Source: Bog-756 sp963699055 (GTDB lineage: Bacteria > Actinomycetota > Acidimicrobiia > Acidimicrobiales > RAAP-2). Taken from it: a DNA stretch of 64,000 nucleotides. The translations under genes and the position numbers were made by a program. Location: the NCBI GenBank assembly GCA_963699055.1, contig CAVOTA010000004.1, positions 186,001 through 250,000 of the forward strand, read 5' to 3'. The notes under the pieces were generated by a model. That model saw only the letters and a list, made by a program, of their open reading frames with translations. It had not been told where the DNA came from and searched no databases. This document shows, one piece after another, positions 41,263 to 50,830 of the stretch (the first letter of the stretch is position 1; each line of letters starts with the position of its first letter).

Positions 41263-41460
41263 ATGGGCGGACAGGACGAGGCGGACGGCGGGACGACCAC
41301 TCGGACGGGGCGCTGCCAACGGTGCGGCTGGAGCGGGACGGTCGAGCGTCTCCCCCGCAAGGAACGGCGCAGCCTCGGGGTCGACCGGTCGATCGCCTAC
41401 GTCTGTCCCGAGTGCCTCGCCGACCTCCGCTCCGGGCGCCCGGCGACGCCGGCCGACTGA
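41263..41460 (+). CDS. Small zinc-ribbon protein
   Basis: A 65-residue protein with GRCQRCGWSGTVERL and YVCPECLADLRSG, giving two Cys-x2-Cys knuckles about 25 residues apart, enough to bind one zinc. The ATG at 41263 follows GGGAG at suitable spacing. A TAGAAT hexamer near 41196 may be the -10 box. Such ribbons often contact nucleic acids or partner proteins, but the role is unknown. Confidence 0.72.
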   Translation: MGGQDEADGGTTTRTGRCQRCGWSGTVERLPRKERRSLGVDRSIAYVCPECLADLRSGRPATPAD

Positions 41461-41478
41461 GCGGTCCGCGGCACCGGG

Positions 41479-43488
41479 TCAGGGTGCCCGGTGGTGGGCG
41501 GTGCCGGCTGGGGGAGGCTCGATCCTGAAGACCTCGTAGTTGGGCGACTCGTACACCAACTGGAGGTTCGATCCCGGAAGGGCGGTCAGGGCCGACCGGC
41601 TGATCGCTCCGAGGCCCTGCGCCCCCTGGAAGAAGGGGTCCTCCGGCGTCATGGTGAGGATCCGCTTGTCGAGGACGAAGTACCGGAACGGATTGTCGGC
41701 GACGAAGCGGGGATTGTCCACCGGGTACTGGTTCCCCTGCCCGTAGATGGCGAAGGCCTGGGACTGGTCCGGCGACGGCACCACGAGATCGGAGTAGCCG
41801 GTGATCCGCTCCTGGGTGAACCGGTCGGTGATCACCGCCGAACCCGGCGGGGCGTGGGCGTCCAGCCAGACGACGAGCGCGTTCAGCTCCGGTGAGCCCG
41901 ACCGGGTGTCCGAGCCGAACCGGTAGGGCCCGGGGAACCGGTAGTCGATGTTCTGGCCGGCGGCCACGTTCCCCATGAGCAGTCCGAACAGGAGGATGCC
42001 GATGATGCCCAGCGTCGACGGGCGGAACGGTGGTCGCCACTCCCGGGGACGGAGCACGTGCTCGAAGAAGTACCCGGCCGTCACCGCCACCCCCAGGTAC
42101 GTGAACGACCAGCTCCGGTGCGCCCCCTGCCCTCCCCCGGCGGTGAACGCCATCAGCAGGGACGCCAGGTAGACGCCGGTGACCCCGAAGGACAGCAGCA
42201 GCAACCGGTGCCGGGCGGGCTCGACCGACGGCTCGCGGGCCAAGAAGCCCGACCACCGGTGCGGTCCGCCGAAGGTCTCCCGCTGGGACCGCGCGTACTG
42301 GCGGACCACCAGGAGGAAGACGACGACGATGGCCAGGGGTGACACGAAACCGGCGGCGATCTCGTAGGTGGGTGCCTTGCTGCCCGAGAAGAGCTTGTGG
42401 GTCCCCGCCTTCGCCCCCACCTTCTGCGCAGTGGGCGCCACCAGGTGGATCAGACCCTGGATGCCCGTCGTGATGTTGGGCCCGATGTAGCCGAACGTCG
42501 ACGGGGCCACGGCCACGAGCCACAGGATGGTCCCGCCGAAGGCGAACAGGGTGATGACCCAGGCGCACCGCTTGGAGAACCCGTCCATCGACGGTTCCCA
42601 ACCCAGTGCGTCCGCCCGTGAGGGATCCACCTGCGGTCGGGGGCGGAGCCGGAAGGTGAGCGCCAGGCAGATCGCCCCCATGAAGATCGAGCTGATGTGG
42701 TGGGTGGTGAAGCACAGGCACGCCGAGGCGCACCCGGCGATCGTCCACCACACCGCCTGTTTCCGACGGGTCGACGTCAGTACCTCCAGCACCGTCAGGA
42801 TGGTGAAGAAGGCGAGCGGAAGCGCCAACGACTCGTAGGCGTACTGCGTGTCGAAGTACAGGTAGCCCGGGTTGACCGAGTAGACCATCGCCACCAGGAA
42901 GCTCGTCCGCCGGGAGAGTCCGACCGTCTCGGCGATCCAGAACATGGTCACCAGCACGCTGCAGTGGGCGACGAGCACGAGGAGCTGGCCGCTGTACCAG
43001 GTCGAGAGACGGGTCAACTCGTGCACGGCCACCGTCATGACCGACAGGCCCGGGAAGTACCGCAGGATCGGCTGGTACGGATTGGGGGCGAACACGACGC
43101 CGGTCCTCACCAGGTCGTTGGCCTGGCGCCACTGGCCGTACTCGTCGAAGTACACGGGGCCCGAGACACTCATGAAGAACTTCGGGATGAACAGGGCCGC
43201 CCCGTAGGCCACCAGGACGACGGTGCGACCGGTGGTGCTCATCCACTCGCGCGTCCCGAGCACCAGCGTGGAGAACACCAGGCTGGCGATGCCGATCCAG
43301 AAGACGTTGAAGTGGAAGTTGGTCGTCGACGTCTGCGCCTCACGGTAGGACAGCAGGACGAGGAGGACCCCCTCGAGGAACACGAGGGTGCAGACGATCC
43401 AGATGGTCCACCGGTGCCGCCGGTGGACCTTCGACACCCCGGTGGGCACGGGGAGCCGGAGCTGCGGTGATCGGGTCTGCAGCCTCAT
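41479..43488 (-). CDS. Polytopic membrane protein, GT-C-type glycosyltransferase-like
   Basis: A 669-residue integral membrane protein with about 11-12 helices and a final extracytoplasmic domain of about 150 residues. The first outer loop holds YFDEYGQWRQAND, an acidic pair placed as in GT-C (dolichol- or polyprenyl-phosphate sugar-dependent) transferases. FDTQYAYESLALPLAFF and TTHHISSIFMG follow. The C-terminal part (GSAVITDRFTQERITGYSDL, FRYFVLDKRI) fits the soluble domain. It is divergent to a cluster of glycosyltransferases and a flippase, so it may extend or polymerise the same glycan on the outside of the membrane. It has no close named relative that I recognise. Confidence 0.7.
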   Translation of the reverse strand: MRLQTRSPQLRLPVPTGVSKVHRRHRWTIWIVCTLVFLEGVLLVLLSYREAQTSTTNFHFNVFWIGIASLVFSTLVLGTREWMSTTGRTVVLVAYGAALFIPKFFMSVSGPVYFDEYGQWRQANDLVRTGVVFAPNPYQPILRYFPGLSVMTVAVHELTRLSTWYSGQLLVLVAHCSVLVTMFWIAETVGLSRRTSFLVAMVYSVNPGYLYFDTQYAYESLALPLAFFTILTVLEVLTSTRRKQAVWWTIAGCASACLCFTTHHISSIFMGAICLALTFRLRPRPQVDPSRADALGWEPSMDGFSKRCAWVITLFAFGGTILWLVAVAPSTFGYIGPNITTGIQGLIHLVAPTAQKVGAKAGTHKLFSGSKAPTYEIAAGFVSPLAIVVVFLLVVRQYARSQRETFGGPHRWSGFLAREPSVEPARHRLLLLSFGVTGVYLASLLMAFTAGGGQGAHRSWSFTYLGVAVTAGYFFEHVLRPREWRPPFRPSTLGIIGILLFGLLMGNVAAGQNIDYRFPGPYRFGSDTRSGSPELNALVVWLDAHAPPGSAVITDRFTQERITGYSDLVVPSPDQSQAFAIYGQGNQYPVDNPRFVADNPFRYFVLDKRILTMTPEDPFFQGAQGLGAISRSALTALPGSNLQLVYESPNYEVFRIEPPPAGTAHHRAP

Positions 43489-43906
43489 GCCACCGGAGGT
43501 CCCGAGGCCCGGACCACCACCGGGGGCGTGGTCCGCCGGCCACGGGGGAGCGGTGCGGCCGGGTACCCGCCCCCGCCGGTGTCCGTCCTGGTCACGGCCC
43601 GCCCGGTGCAGCACCGCCGCTCCAGGAGACTCCAAGCACCGGGCAAGCGTCCCTCCCCGAGCGTCGCAGCCAACGAACACGGCGCTGATGCGCCTGCTCC
43701 GTACATCCTTCCATTCCGGCATCCCCAAGTGGCGGCAGCACCGGTGGGGCCCGACGGCGCCGACAGGGAGCATCTGCGCTGCAGGCGCGTTGCAGTTCGG
43801 GGGCATCGGGACATTAGGGGTGTCCACCCATGGAGACTGGGAAGGAGCGATGGCGGCGGGCGTGTGCCCGTGCCGTGCGACCGACCGACCGACGAACGGG
43901 AGTGCA
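43489..43906. other. Divergent control region of the glycan locus, no gene seen
   Basis: This 418-base gap separates the GT-C-like gene from the first GT4 gene. It is less GC-rich than the genes and has no convincing coding frame. A loose TTGCAG...CATTAG pair (about 43793-43820) could be a promoter for the plus-strand operon, but I rate it weak. Confidence 0.5.
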
Positions 43907-45010
43907 GTGAACATCTGTCTGGTGACACCCGGGTACCCACCGAGGGTCGGCGGCGTTGAGGAGCACGTCGGTCGGCTCGCCGGCGGACTCCATGCCCTCG
44001 GCTGCACGGTCACCGTCCTCGCACAGGTGAGGCGGGACGACGCGCTCGGCGGGACGACGTCGGTCGAGGACGGCATCGAGGTCCGGCGGTTCCGCGATGC
44101 CACCCGGAGCAGCCACTTCGAGCTGGCGCCGTCGCTCCTGCGGTCCCTGCGGGCCGACTCGGCGCAGTTCGACCTGGTGCACGCGCACAGTTTCCACGGT
44201 GCACCGGCACTGGCCGCCGCGCTGGTCACCCGGGTCCCCTTCGTCTTCACCCCGCACTACCACGGGGTGGGGCACACGCCCATGGCCCGCGTCGTCCATC
44301 GCGTCTACGACCCGGTGGCCACCATCCTCTTCCGCAAGGCCGACACCGTGATCTGTGTCTCCACAGCCGAGTCCGTCCGCCTCGGCGGGGACTACCCCAC
44401 CGCCGTGCCCCGGATCCAGGTGGTGCCCAACGGCGTCGATCGGGCGCCGATCCAGCGCGCCGTCCCCTTCGACCGGGCGCGCCCGGTCGTCCTGGTGGTG
44501 GGTCGCCTCGAGTCCTACAAGCGGATCGACCGGGCCATCGGCGCCCTCGACGGTCTCCGGGCGGACTGGCAGCTGGTGGTCGTGGGCGACGGTCCGGCCC
44601 GAGGGGAACTGCAGCGCCTGGTGGCCGAAGCCGGCCACACCGACCGGGTCCTGTTCACCGGCAGGATCGACGAGGGCGAACTCCGGCGGTGGCAGCGCAC
44701 CGCGACCGTCACCGTGTGCCTGTCGGACCAGGAGGCGTTCGGACTCGTCCTGGCGGAGTCCCTGGTGGCGGGGTCCCCGGTCGTCGCCTCCGACATCCCG
44801 GCCCATCGCGAGGTTGCGGAGTCGGCGGGTGGGCGCATCGTCCTCGTGCCCGCGGCCACCTCTCCCGGCGACCTCGCCCGGCACATCACCGGGGCCGTCG
44901 ACGCCCCTGTCCGGGGTGCGAACGGCGAGGGGGTCCTGGACTGGTCCGAGGTGGCCGGCCGGACCCAGGACATCTACCGGTCCGTGACGTCCTCGGCGGT
45001 GGCGGCATGA
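43907..45010 (+). CDS. GT4-family glycosyltransferase
   Basis: A 367-residue GT-B glycosyltransferase. The N-terminal Gly-rich loop is CLVTPGYPPRVGGVEEHVGRLA, the hinge is VVPNGVD, the donor domain begins VVLVVGRLESYKRIDRAIGAL and the EX7E motif is EAFGLVLAES. It is predicted to be a retaining transferase using a nucleotide sugar at the inner membrane face. It is the first gene of a coupled run: its TGA overlaps the next ATG. The GTG start has GGGAG upstream. Confidence 0.92.
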   Translation: MNICLVTPGYPPRVGGVEEHVGRLAGGLHALGCTVTVLAQVRRDDALGGTTSVEDGIEVRRFRDATRSSHFELAPSLLRSLRADSAQFDLVHAHSFHGAPALAAALVTRVPFVFTPHYHGVGHTPMARVVHRVYDPVATILFRKADTVICVSTAESVRLGGDYPTAVPRIQVVPNGVDRAPIQRAVPFDRARPVVLVVGRLESYKRIDRAIGALDGLRADWQLVVVGDGPARGELQRLVAEAGHTDRVLFTGRIDEGELRRWQRTATVTVCLSDQEAFGLVLAESLVAGSPVVASDIPAHREVAESAGGRIVLVPAATSPGDLARHITGAVDAPVRGANGEGVLDWSEVAGRTQDIYRSVTSSAVAA

Positions 45011-46206
45011 GGCCCCCCGTCGACGACCTCGATCGACCGGTCCGGGTGTGTGTCGTCGGGTCGGGCACGCGGTTCCTGAGCGGAATCAGCTACTACACCT
45101 ACTACCTGTCCGAGGCGCTCTCGCGGCGCTACCGGACGTCGGTGGTCCTCATGCGCAACCTCGTACCGCGGCGCTTCTACCCCGGTCGGGACCGGGTGGG
45201 CGCCCACATCACCGACCTCGACACCTCGTCCGTCGGACCGACCTTCGACGGCGTCGACTGGTTCCCCGTCCCGAGCCTCTTCCGTGCCGCCGGGTTCGTC
45301 CGGGCCCAGGCGCCGGACGTCCTGGTCCTCCAGTGGTGGACCGGTGCGGTGCTCCCGGCGTTCCTCGTCCTCTGCTCGGTCGCCCGGCGCCGCGGTGCGA
45401 AGATCGTCCTCGAGTTCCACGAGGACCAGGACAGCGGCGAGGCGGCACTTCCCTTCGTCGGCCGGATCGTGCGACCCGGTCTGCGGCGGCTGATCGCGGG
45501 GGCGCACCACTTCGTGGTGCACTCGTCGTGGGACCAGGATCGCCTGTGTGCCAAGTTCGGACTCGACCCGTCGACCGTCTCGGTGATCCCCCACGGCCCC
45601 TACCCCATCGACGGGGAACCGTCGACGGCGCCCGTCGTCCCACCTCGGGGCGTCGACGAGCTCACCGTCCTCTTCTTCGGGACGATCCGCCCCTACAAGG
45701 GACTGGAAGATCTCATCGACGCCTTCGACCGGCTGCCACGCGACGGTGAGACGGTGTGGAAGCTCCTGGTCGTCGGGGAGACCTGGGAGGGCTGGACGCT
45801 CCCGGCGGACAAGATCGCGACCAGCCGGTTCGCGTCCGACATCGAATTCGTGAACCGGTATGTCGCCGACAGCGAGCTGCCCGCCATCTTCGGCCGCGCC
45901 GACGTCGTTGCGCTCCCCTATCTCCGGTCCTCGGCCAGCGGACCGCTGCACCTGACCATGCAGCGCGGACTCCCGGTCGTCGTGACCGATGTCGGCGGCC
46001 TGGTCGAAGCGGCCGAGGGGTACCGGGGGACGGTGTTCGTCCCCGTGGGGGATCCCGACGGACTGGCCGACGGGATCGTCGCCGCCTCGGCCACACGCGG
46101 GGTCACCCACGACGACCCGCACACGTGGGAGCACACGCTGGAGTGCTACGGCGAGGTCGTCGACACCCTGCTCGGGATCGACCGCGTCCCAGAGCTCGTC
46201 GGATGA
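45007..46206 (+). CDS. GT4-like glycosyltransferase (second)
   Basis: A 399-residue GT-B enzyme. It opens VRVCVVGSGTRFLSGISYYTYYLSEALSRR, has VSVIPHGPY and VLFFGTIRPYKGLEDLIDAF, then a donor end reading SSASGPLHLTMQRGLPVVVTDVGGL. The usual EX7E pair is replaced by the SG-type variant, so its donor phosphate contacts differ from the neighbours. ATGA overlaps join it to the genes on both sides, so it is part of the same operon. Confidence 0.88.
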   Translation: MRPPVDDLDRPVRVCVVGSGTRFLSGISYYTYYLSEALSRRYRTSVVLMRNLVPRRFYPGRDRVGAHITDLDTSSVGPTFDGVDWFPVPSLFRAAGFVRAQAPDVLVLQWWTGAVLPAFLVLCSVARRRGAKIVLEFHEDQDSGEAALPFVGRIVRPGLRRLIAGAHHFVVHSSWDQDRLCAKFGLDPSTVSVIPHGPYPIDGEPSTAPVVPPRGVDELTVLFFGTIRPYKGLEDLIDAFDRLPRDGETVWKLLVVGETWEGWTLPADKIATSRFASDIEFVNRYVADSELPAIFGRADVVALPYLRSSASGPLHLTMQRGLPVVVTDVGGLVEAAEGYRGTVFVPVGDPDGLADGIVAASATRGVTHDDPHTWEHTLECYGEVVDTLLGIDRVPELVG

Positions 46207-47534
46207 GCACCACCGCCACCGCCACGATCGGACGGATGGCGCGCTCTGCGTCCTCGATGGCCGGTTCGTCCCTCTACCGCAACAGCGGATTCATCATGGG
46301 GGCGATGGTCGGCAACGCCGTCCTCGGCTTCGCCTACTGGACGGTGATCGCCCACACGGCGCGGCCCCACGAGGTCGGGCTGGCCGCCGGCGTCGTGGCT
46401 GCGCTCACCCTCACCGCACTCCTCGCCAACCTCGGGATCGGGCCGTTGATGATCCAGGTCCTCCCGAGCCTCGAGGACGACGCCTCCTGGTCGGCCTTCG
46501 TGACGGCAGGGATGCTCGCCACCGCGTGCATCTCGACCGTCATCGGCGTGATCGCCGCGGTCGTCCTGCCGTTGGTGTCGCCAAACCTGGTGGTGCTGAG
46601 GAATCCGGAGATGTTCGTCCTCTTCGCCCTGGGTTCGGGATTGACCGCGGTGTCCATCGGACTCGATGCCGTGTTCGTCGCCAGTCGCAGCAGCGGCGGG
46701 ATGCTCGCCCGGAACACGGCGTTCGGAGCGGGCAAGATCGTCCTCGTCCTGGCGGCCGTGCCCGTCGTCGCCCGTGTCGGCTCCGCCTGGATCGTGGCCA
46801 CCTGGGTGCTCGGCCTGGCCGGGGCGGTCCTCTACGGCGTGACCAAGCTCATCCCGAAGGTCCGGCCCGGATTCTCCCTCCGGATCCACGGTGGGATGGG
46901 TGACGTCCTGGCCCGGTGGCGCCTCATGCTCGGTCACCACCTGACCAACCTGGGCGGCGTGCTGGTCCAGTACATCCTGCCCGTGCTGGTCGTCATCCGG
47001 CTGACGCCGCGGTCCAACGCCTTCTTCTACCTGACGTGGAACGTGGGCGCGATCTTCTTCCTGGTGTCGGCGTCGATCACGACGTCGTTGTTCGCCGAGG
47101 GTGCCCACGGCGCCCATCTCCGGGACAACACCCGTCGCAGCATCCTGCTGATCGCCGGCGTCCTGGCACCCGTGATCATCGTCACGGTGGCGTGCAGCCA
47201 CCAGATCCTCGGCGTCTTCGGGCGCCAGTACGCGGTGAACGGCTCGGCCCTGCTCGTCGTGCTCGCCGTCGCCGCCGTCCCCGACGCGATCACCAACGTG
47301 GCGGTCGCCGTGCTCCGGGTCGAGCAACGGATCCATCGGGCGGCCCAGCTGAACCTCCTGATGGCGGCGGTGGCCGTGGGGCTCACCTGGATCCTCCTGC
47401 CCCATCTCGGCATCCTGGCCCCCGGCATCGCCTGGGGTATCGGTCAGAGCATCGGCGCCGTGGCGGTGGGGATCGGCGTGCTCACCGCCCGTCGCTCCCC
47501 ACGCCTCGCCGCCGCAGCAGGGGCAGGGGGCTAG
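46203..47534 (+). CDS. Wzx-like polysaccharide/lipid-linked oligosaccharide flippase
   Basis: A 443-residue protein with about 12-14 hydrophobic helices, of the MOP/oligosaccharidyl-lipid flippase type. Segments such as GNAVLGFAYWTVIAHTARPHEVGLAAGVVAAL, then SIGLDAVFVASRSSGGMLARN and FYLTWNVGAIFFLVSASITTSLFAEG are typical of the paired six-helix halves. It would move the lipid-linked glycan made by the neighbouring transferases across the membrane. The start overlaps the previous stop (ATGA). Confidence 0.87.
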   Translation: MSTTATATIGRMARSASSMAGSSLYRNSGFIMGAMVGNAVLGFAYWTVIAHTARPHEVGLAAGVVAALTLTALLANLGIGPLMIQVLPSLEDDASWSAFVTAGMLATACISTVIGVIAAVVLPLVSPNLVVLRNPEMFVLFALGSGLTAVSIGLDAVFVASRSSGGMLARNTAFGAGKIVLVLAAVPVVARVGSAWIVATWVLGLAGAVLYGVTKLIPKVRPGFSLRIHGGMGDVLARWRLMLGHHLTNLGGVLVQYILPVLVVIRLTPRSNAFFYLTWNVGAIFFLVSASITTSLFAEGAHGAHLRDNTRRSILLIAGVLAPVIIVTVACSHQILGVFGRQYAVNGSALLVVLAVAAVPDAITNVAVAVLRVEQRIHRAAQLNLLMAAVAVGLTWILLPHLGILAPGIAWGIGQSIGAVAVGIGVLTARRSPRLAAAAGAGG

Positions 47535-47538
47535 CCAC

Positions 47539-48717
47539 ATGGACATCCTCTTCGTCACCGACGGCTACCCCCCGACCCACGGCGGTCTGGAAGGACATGT
47601 CGCCCGCCTGGCCGGGTTCGCCCACACGTCCGGGGACACCGTGCGTGTCGTGTCGGTCACGCCCGTCGGGCACTGCACCGACCCGTGGGAAGTCGTGTCC
47701 GCACCGACCTGGCTCGGTCGGGTACCGCTGCTCCACCAGTCGACGGCACGCACGCTGCCACCGCCGTGGAACGATCCGTCCGTGGCCCGGGTGCTCACCG
47801 AGCAGATCCGACGACGTCGCCCCGATGTCGTGCACGCCCACGGGTGGTGTGCTGCAACGTCGGCGGCCGTGGCCCGGTCGACGGGCGTACCCCACATCAC
47901 CACGCTCCACGACTACGGGATGCTCTGCCCGATGCGGACCCTCCAGAACGACGGGCGGCTGTGTGCCCACACGGCCGGACCCGCGTGCATCCGGTGTCCC
48001 GGCTCGAACCAGTCGGCGCCCAAGCGGGTGACCCTGGCCCTGGGGATCGCCGGGTCGCGACGGCGACGCGATCCGGCCGCGCACTACCTCGCCGTGTCCA
48101 CGGCCGTGGCGGACATCCACCACCGACGGGGCGTGTCCGGGAGCATCGAGGTCGTCCCCAACTTCATCCCCGATCCTACCGAGCCGGCCTCACCGGTGCC
48201 CCTCGAGGGGCCCGTGCTGTTCGTCGGACCCGACGATCCGGTGAAGGGCCTACCCACCGTGCTGGGCGCCCACCGGATCCTGGGACAAGGTGGCTTCCGG
48301 CTCCCGCTGCACCACGTGGGCGGCACGGCGGCACCGACCGAGCACGGCATCGTCCGCTCGGGACGGCTCGACGGTGACCCGCTGCGGAACGCATTCGAGT
48401 CGGCGCGGCTCGTGCTCGTACCCTCCACCTGGCAGGAGCCCTGCCCGACGGTCGCCCTCGAGGCGATGGCCGCCGGGCGGGCGGTCGTCGGCAGCTCCGT
48501 GGGTGGACTGACCGACATCGTCGACGACGGCGTGACGGGGATCCTGGTGCCACCCGGTGATGCCGGGGCGCTCGCCGAGGCGGTCCGCGAGCTGTACGGG
48601 GACCCGGACCGTCTGGCGGCCATGGGTGCCGCCGGCCGCGCCCGGGTGGCCCGCTTCACCCTCGGTTCCGTCGGACCCAGGATCAGGGACGCCTACGTCC
48701 GCGTGATCGCCTCCTGA
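47539..48717 (+). CDS. GT4-family glycosyltransferase (third)
   Basis: A 392-residue GT-B glycosyltransferase. LFVTDGYPPTHGGLEGHVARLAGF is the acceptor-side Gly-rich loop. GMLCPMRTLQNDGRLCAHTAGPACIRCPG is a Cys-bearing insert common in GT4 proteins that use this LxxHDxxxxCP pattern. The hinge is VVPNFIPDP, the donor domain starts VLFVGPDDPVKGLPTV and the EX7E pair is EPCPTVALEA. It lies 4 bases after the flippase gene, ending the plus-strand operon. Confidence 0.92.
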   Translation: MDILFVTDGYPPTHGGLEGHVARLAGFAHTSGDTVRVVSVTPVGHCTDPWEVVSAPTWLGRVPLLHQSTARTLPPPWNDPSVARVLTEQIRRRRPDVVHAHGWCAATSAAVARSTGVPHITTLHDYGMLCPMRTLQNDGRLCAHTAGPACIRCPGSNQSAPKRVTLALGIAGSRRRRDPAAHYLAVSTAVADIHHRRGVSGSIEVVPNFIPDPTEPASPVPLEGPVLFVGPDDPVKGLPTVLGAHRILGQGGFRLPLHHVGGTAAPTEHGIVRSGRLDGDPLRNAFESARLVLVPSTWQEPCPTVALEAMAAGRAVVGSSVGGLTDIVDDGVTGILVPPGDAGALAEAVRELYGDPDRLAAMGAAGRARVARFTLGSVGPRIRDAYVRVIAS

Positions 48718-48738
48718 GGCCACACCGCACCCGAGCGG

Positions 48739-49710
48739 TCATCGGAGGCCGTGCCGGACGCGGGCGCGGTCCAGTTCCTCGAGCAGTCGGGCGTCGTCGG
48801 TCACCACGGTGGGCGGCTTCGGGGTCGGGGCCCGGACCTCGGCCGCCCCCCGGTCGAGCCACGCCGGGTCGTGGCCCAGCCCTGCGAAGTCGCGCACCAG
48901 GGTGAGGACCGCCACCGGATCGGTCACCAGGTCCAGGTAGTGGATCTCCAGCAGCCGGTCCCCCAGGAGCGACCGGTGGCGCTCGACCTCCTCCAGGCTG
49001 AGCAGCCACTCGCACAGTCCCCGCTCGGCGTTGCCCGCCGCGGCCCGAACCGACGTCGTCTCGTAGCCACGGAGGTCCGCCACGCGGAGCAGGAACTCCC
49101 ACTTGGCGTCGTCCATGCCCCACCACTCGTTGTACCGGTGCCTGCCGAGGACCGGATGGTCGTTCCTGGCCATCTGGTCGATCGACTTGGCGACGTCGGT
49201 ACCGTCCCGCACGATGTGGAGGAACTGCGCCCCGGGGTCGATCCCGTCGAGGAACCCGAGGCGGAACGCGTGCTCGGGGCTCTTGTCGACCATGACCGGG
49301 GTGCCCACCCGGAAGAGGCGGGACCGGCGCGCCGCCGCGGCCGCGCTCGCATCACCGGCGGTGAGCAGGGCGCCTTCCACCCACGGTACGTAGCGTTTCC
49401 ACACGTCCGTCCGGCGGTCGACCATCGCCCATCGGTTCTGCGGCTCGAAGAAGTAGGTCACCTCGGGGTGCCACTCCATGATGGAACCGAGCAGGGTCGT
49501 CCCCGAGCGCCCGCAGCCGAGGATGTACAGGCTCCGTTGCGAGGGAGCCGAGGGCGTGCGTGCCGCCACGAGCCGCGCCCGCGCCTCGACGTTGTCGCGG
49601 AGCAGGTGGGTCCGGTACATCTGGGAACGGTCGTCGAGGAACGCCGGCCTCCAGCCGGAGGACCGTGCACTCCCACCGCCCCCGGAGGATTCGTCCCTCG
49701 CTGTCGGCAT
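48739..49710 (-). CDS. Sulfotransferase family protein
   Basis: A 323-residue PAPS-dependent sulfotransferase. The 5'-phosphosulfate loop is LGCGRSGTTLLGSIM and the 3'-phosphate strand-helix is FLHIVRDGTDVAKSI. PVMVDKSPEHAFRLGFL provides the KSP motif. It resembles bacterial carbohydrate or Stf-type sulfotransferases. Placed tail-to-tail with the GT operon, it may sulfate the glycan made there. The start at 49710 precedes a poorly conserved Ser/Gly stretch, and the ATG at MYRTHLLRD is an alternative start. Confidence 0.88.
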   Translation of the reverse strand: MPTARDESSGGGGSARSSGWRPAFLDDRSQMYRTHLLRDNVEARARLVAARTPSAPSQRSLYILGCGRSGTTLLGSIMEWHPEVTYFFEPQNRWAMVDRRTDVWKRYVPWVEGALLTAGDASAAAAARRSRLFRVGTPVMVDKSPEHAFRLGFLDGIDPGAQFLHIVRDGTDVAKSIDQMARNDHPVLGRHRYNEWWGMDDAKWEFLLRVADLRGYETTSVRAAAGNAERGLCEWLLSLEEVERHRSLLGDRLLEIHYLDLVTDPVAVLTLVRDFAGLGHDPAWLDRGAAEVRAPTPKPPTVVTDDARLLEELDRARVRHGLR

Positions 49711-49951
49711 CGCCACGCCCCGTCGTCGGTCGGACCCCACCGGACAGTCGCCGCGCCTCCCGTCCGGAGGGACCCCGGCGGACCGGCTGATGGAGACGAC
49801 CCTACCCGTCACCCCGTCGCCGCCCCGTGACCGGACGGCGCGGATCCGAACCCCCCGCGTGCACCCGGCCGGCAACCGGCACCCCGACTGCACCCCAGAG
49901 GCACCGTGCAGCCAACTGACTCGACGGACTTCGTACTCTAAGTTGCCATAC

Positions 49952-50830
49952 ATGAAGAATATTCGAAGGAAACACCCGGCTGCTGCGACGGATTCAGCAG
50001 ATCGCACCATCGATCTCGACCTCGGGGGAAACCTTGTCAGCGTCGTGATCCCCGCCAAGAACGAGGCACTGAACATCCCCACGGTGCTCGCCCAACTCCC
50101 CGACGGCCTCTTCGAGGTCATCCTGGTCGACGGCGGGTCGACCGACGACACCGTCGCCGTGGCGCGCAGGCACCGCCCCGACATCAAGGTGATCGGCCAG
50201 TCGCGCAAGGGCAAGGGCAACGCCCTCGCCTGTGGGTTCGCCGCCTGCTCGGGCGAGATCATCGTGATGATCGACGCCGACGGCTCCACCGATCCGAGGG
50301 AGATCCCCCGGTTCGTCCGGGCGCTCGACGACGGCGCTGACTTCGCCAAGGGCTCGCGGTTCATGGCGGGGGGCGGGAGCAGCGACATCAGCAGGATCCG
50401 TCGCGTCGGCAACCTCGGCCTCAACCTGCTCGTGAACGTCCTCTACCGGACCCGGTTCACCGACCTCTGCTACGGCTACAACGCGTTCCGCCGGGAGTGC
50501 CTCACCGTCATCGACCTCGACCCGTCGCACCGGGACGACGTCGCCGCCACGGAGATGGCTTGGGGCGACGGGTTCGAGGTGGAGACGCTGATCAACATCC
50601 GGGTGGCCAAGGCCGGTCTGCGGGTCGCCGAGGTGCCGAGCTTCGAGCTCGACCGCATCTCCGGGGAGAGCAACCTGCACGCCGTGTCCGACGGACTCCG
50701 GGTGCTCAAGACCATCCAGCTCGAGCGCAAGCGCGCCGCCACCCTCCACCTCGTCCCGTCCGCCGGACGTCCGCAGCCGGTGCGGTCGCTGGATGCATCG
50801 GCCGAGCTGCAGACCGCGTACGCGGGATGA
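49952..50830 (+). CDS. GT2-family glycosyltransferase
   Basis: A 292-residue GT-A enzyme. LVSVVIPAKNEALNIPTVLAQLP is the donor-binding strand, LVDGGSTDDTVAVAR follows, and MIDADGSTDPREIP is the DxD-type metal motif. FAKGSRFMAGGGSSDISRIRRVGNLGLN and YNAFRRE are typical of the dolichol-phosphate-mannose-synthase-like branch, which transfers a sugar to a polyprenyl phosphate. No membrane tail is present. This start lies in an AT-rich patch (TACTCT about 20 bases upstream may be a -10). It overlaps the cupin gene by ATGA. Confidence 0.9.
   Translation: MKNIRRKHPAAATDSADRTIDLDLGGNLVSVVIPAKNEALNIPTVLAQLPDGLFEVILVDGGSTDDTVAVARRHRPDIKVIGQSRKGKGNALACGFAACSGEIIVMIDADGSTDPREIPRFVRALDDGADFAKGSRFMAGGGSSDISRIRRVGNLGLNLLVNVLYRTRFTDLCYGYNAFRRECLTVIDLDPSHRDDVAATEMAWGDGFEVETLINIRVAKAGLRVAEVPSFELDRISGESNLHAVSDGLRVLKTIQLERKRAATLHLVPSAGRPQPVRSLDASAELQTAYAG

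Noticed and set aside
49478..49951. N-terminal extension of the GT2 protein by 158 residues
   Set aside because: Low-complexity Arg/Pro sequence antisense to the sulfotransferase start. The AT-rich promoter-like patch precedes ATG 49952.
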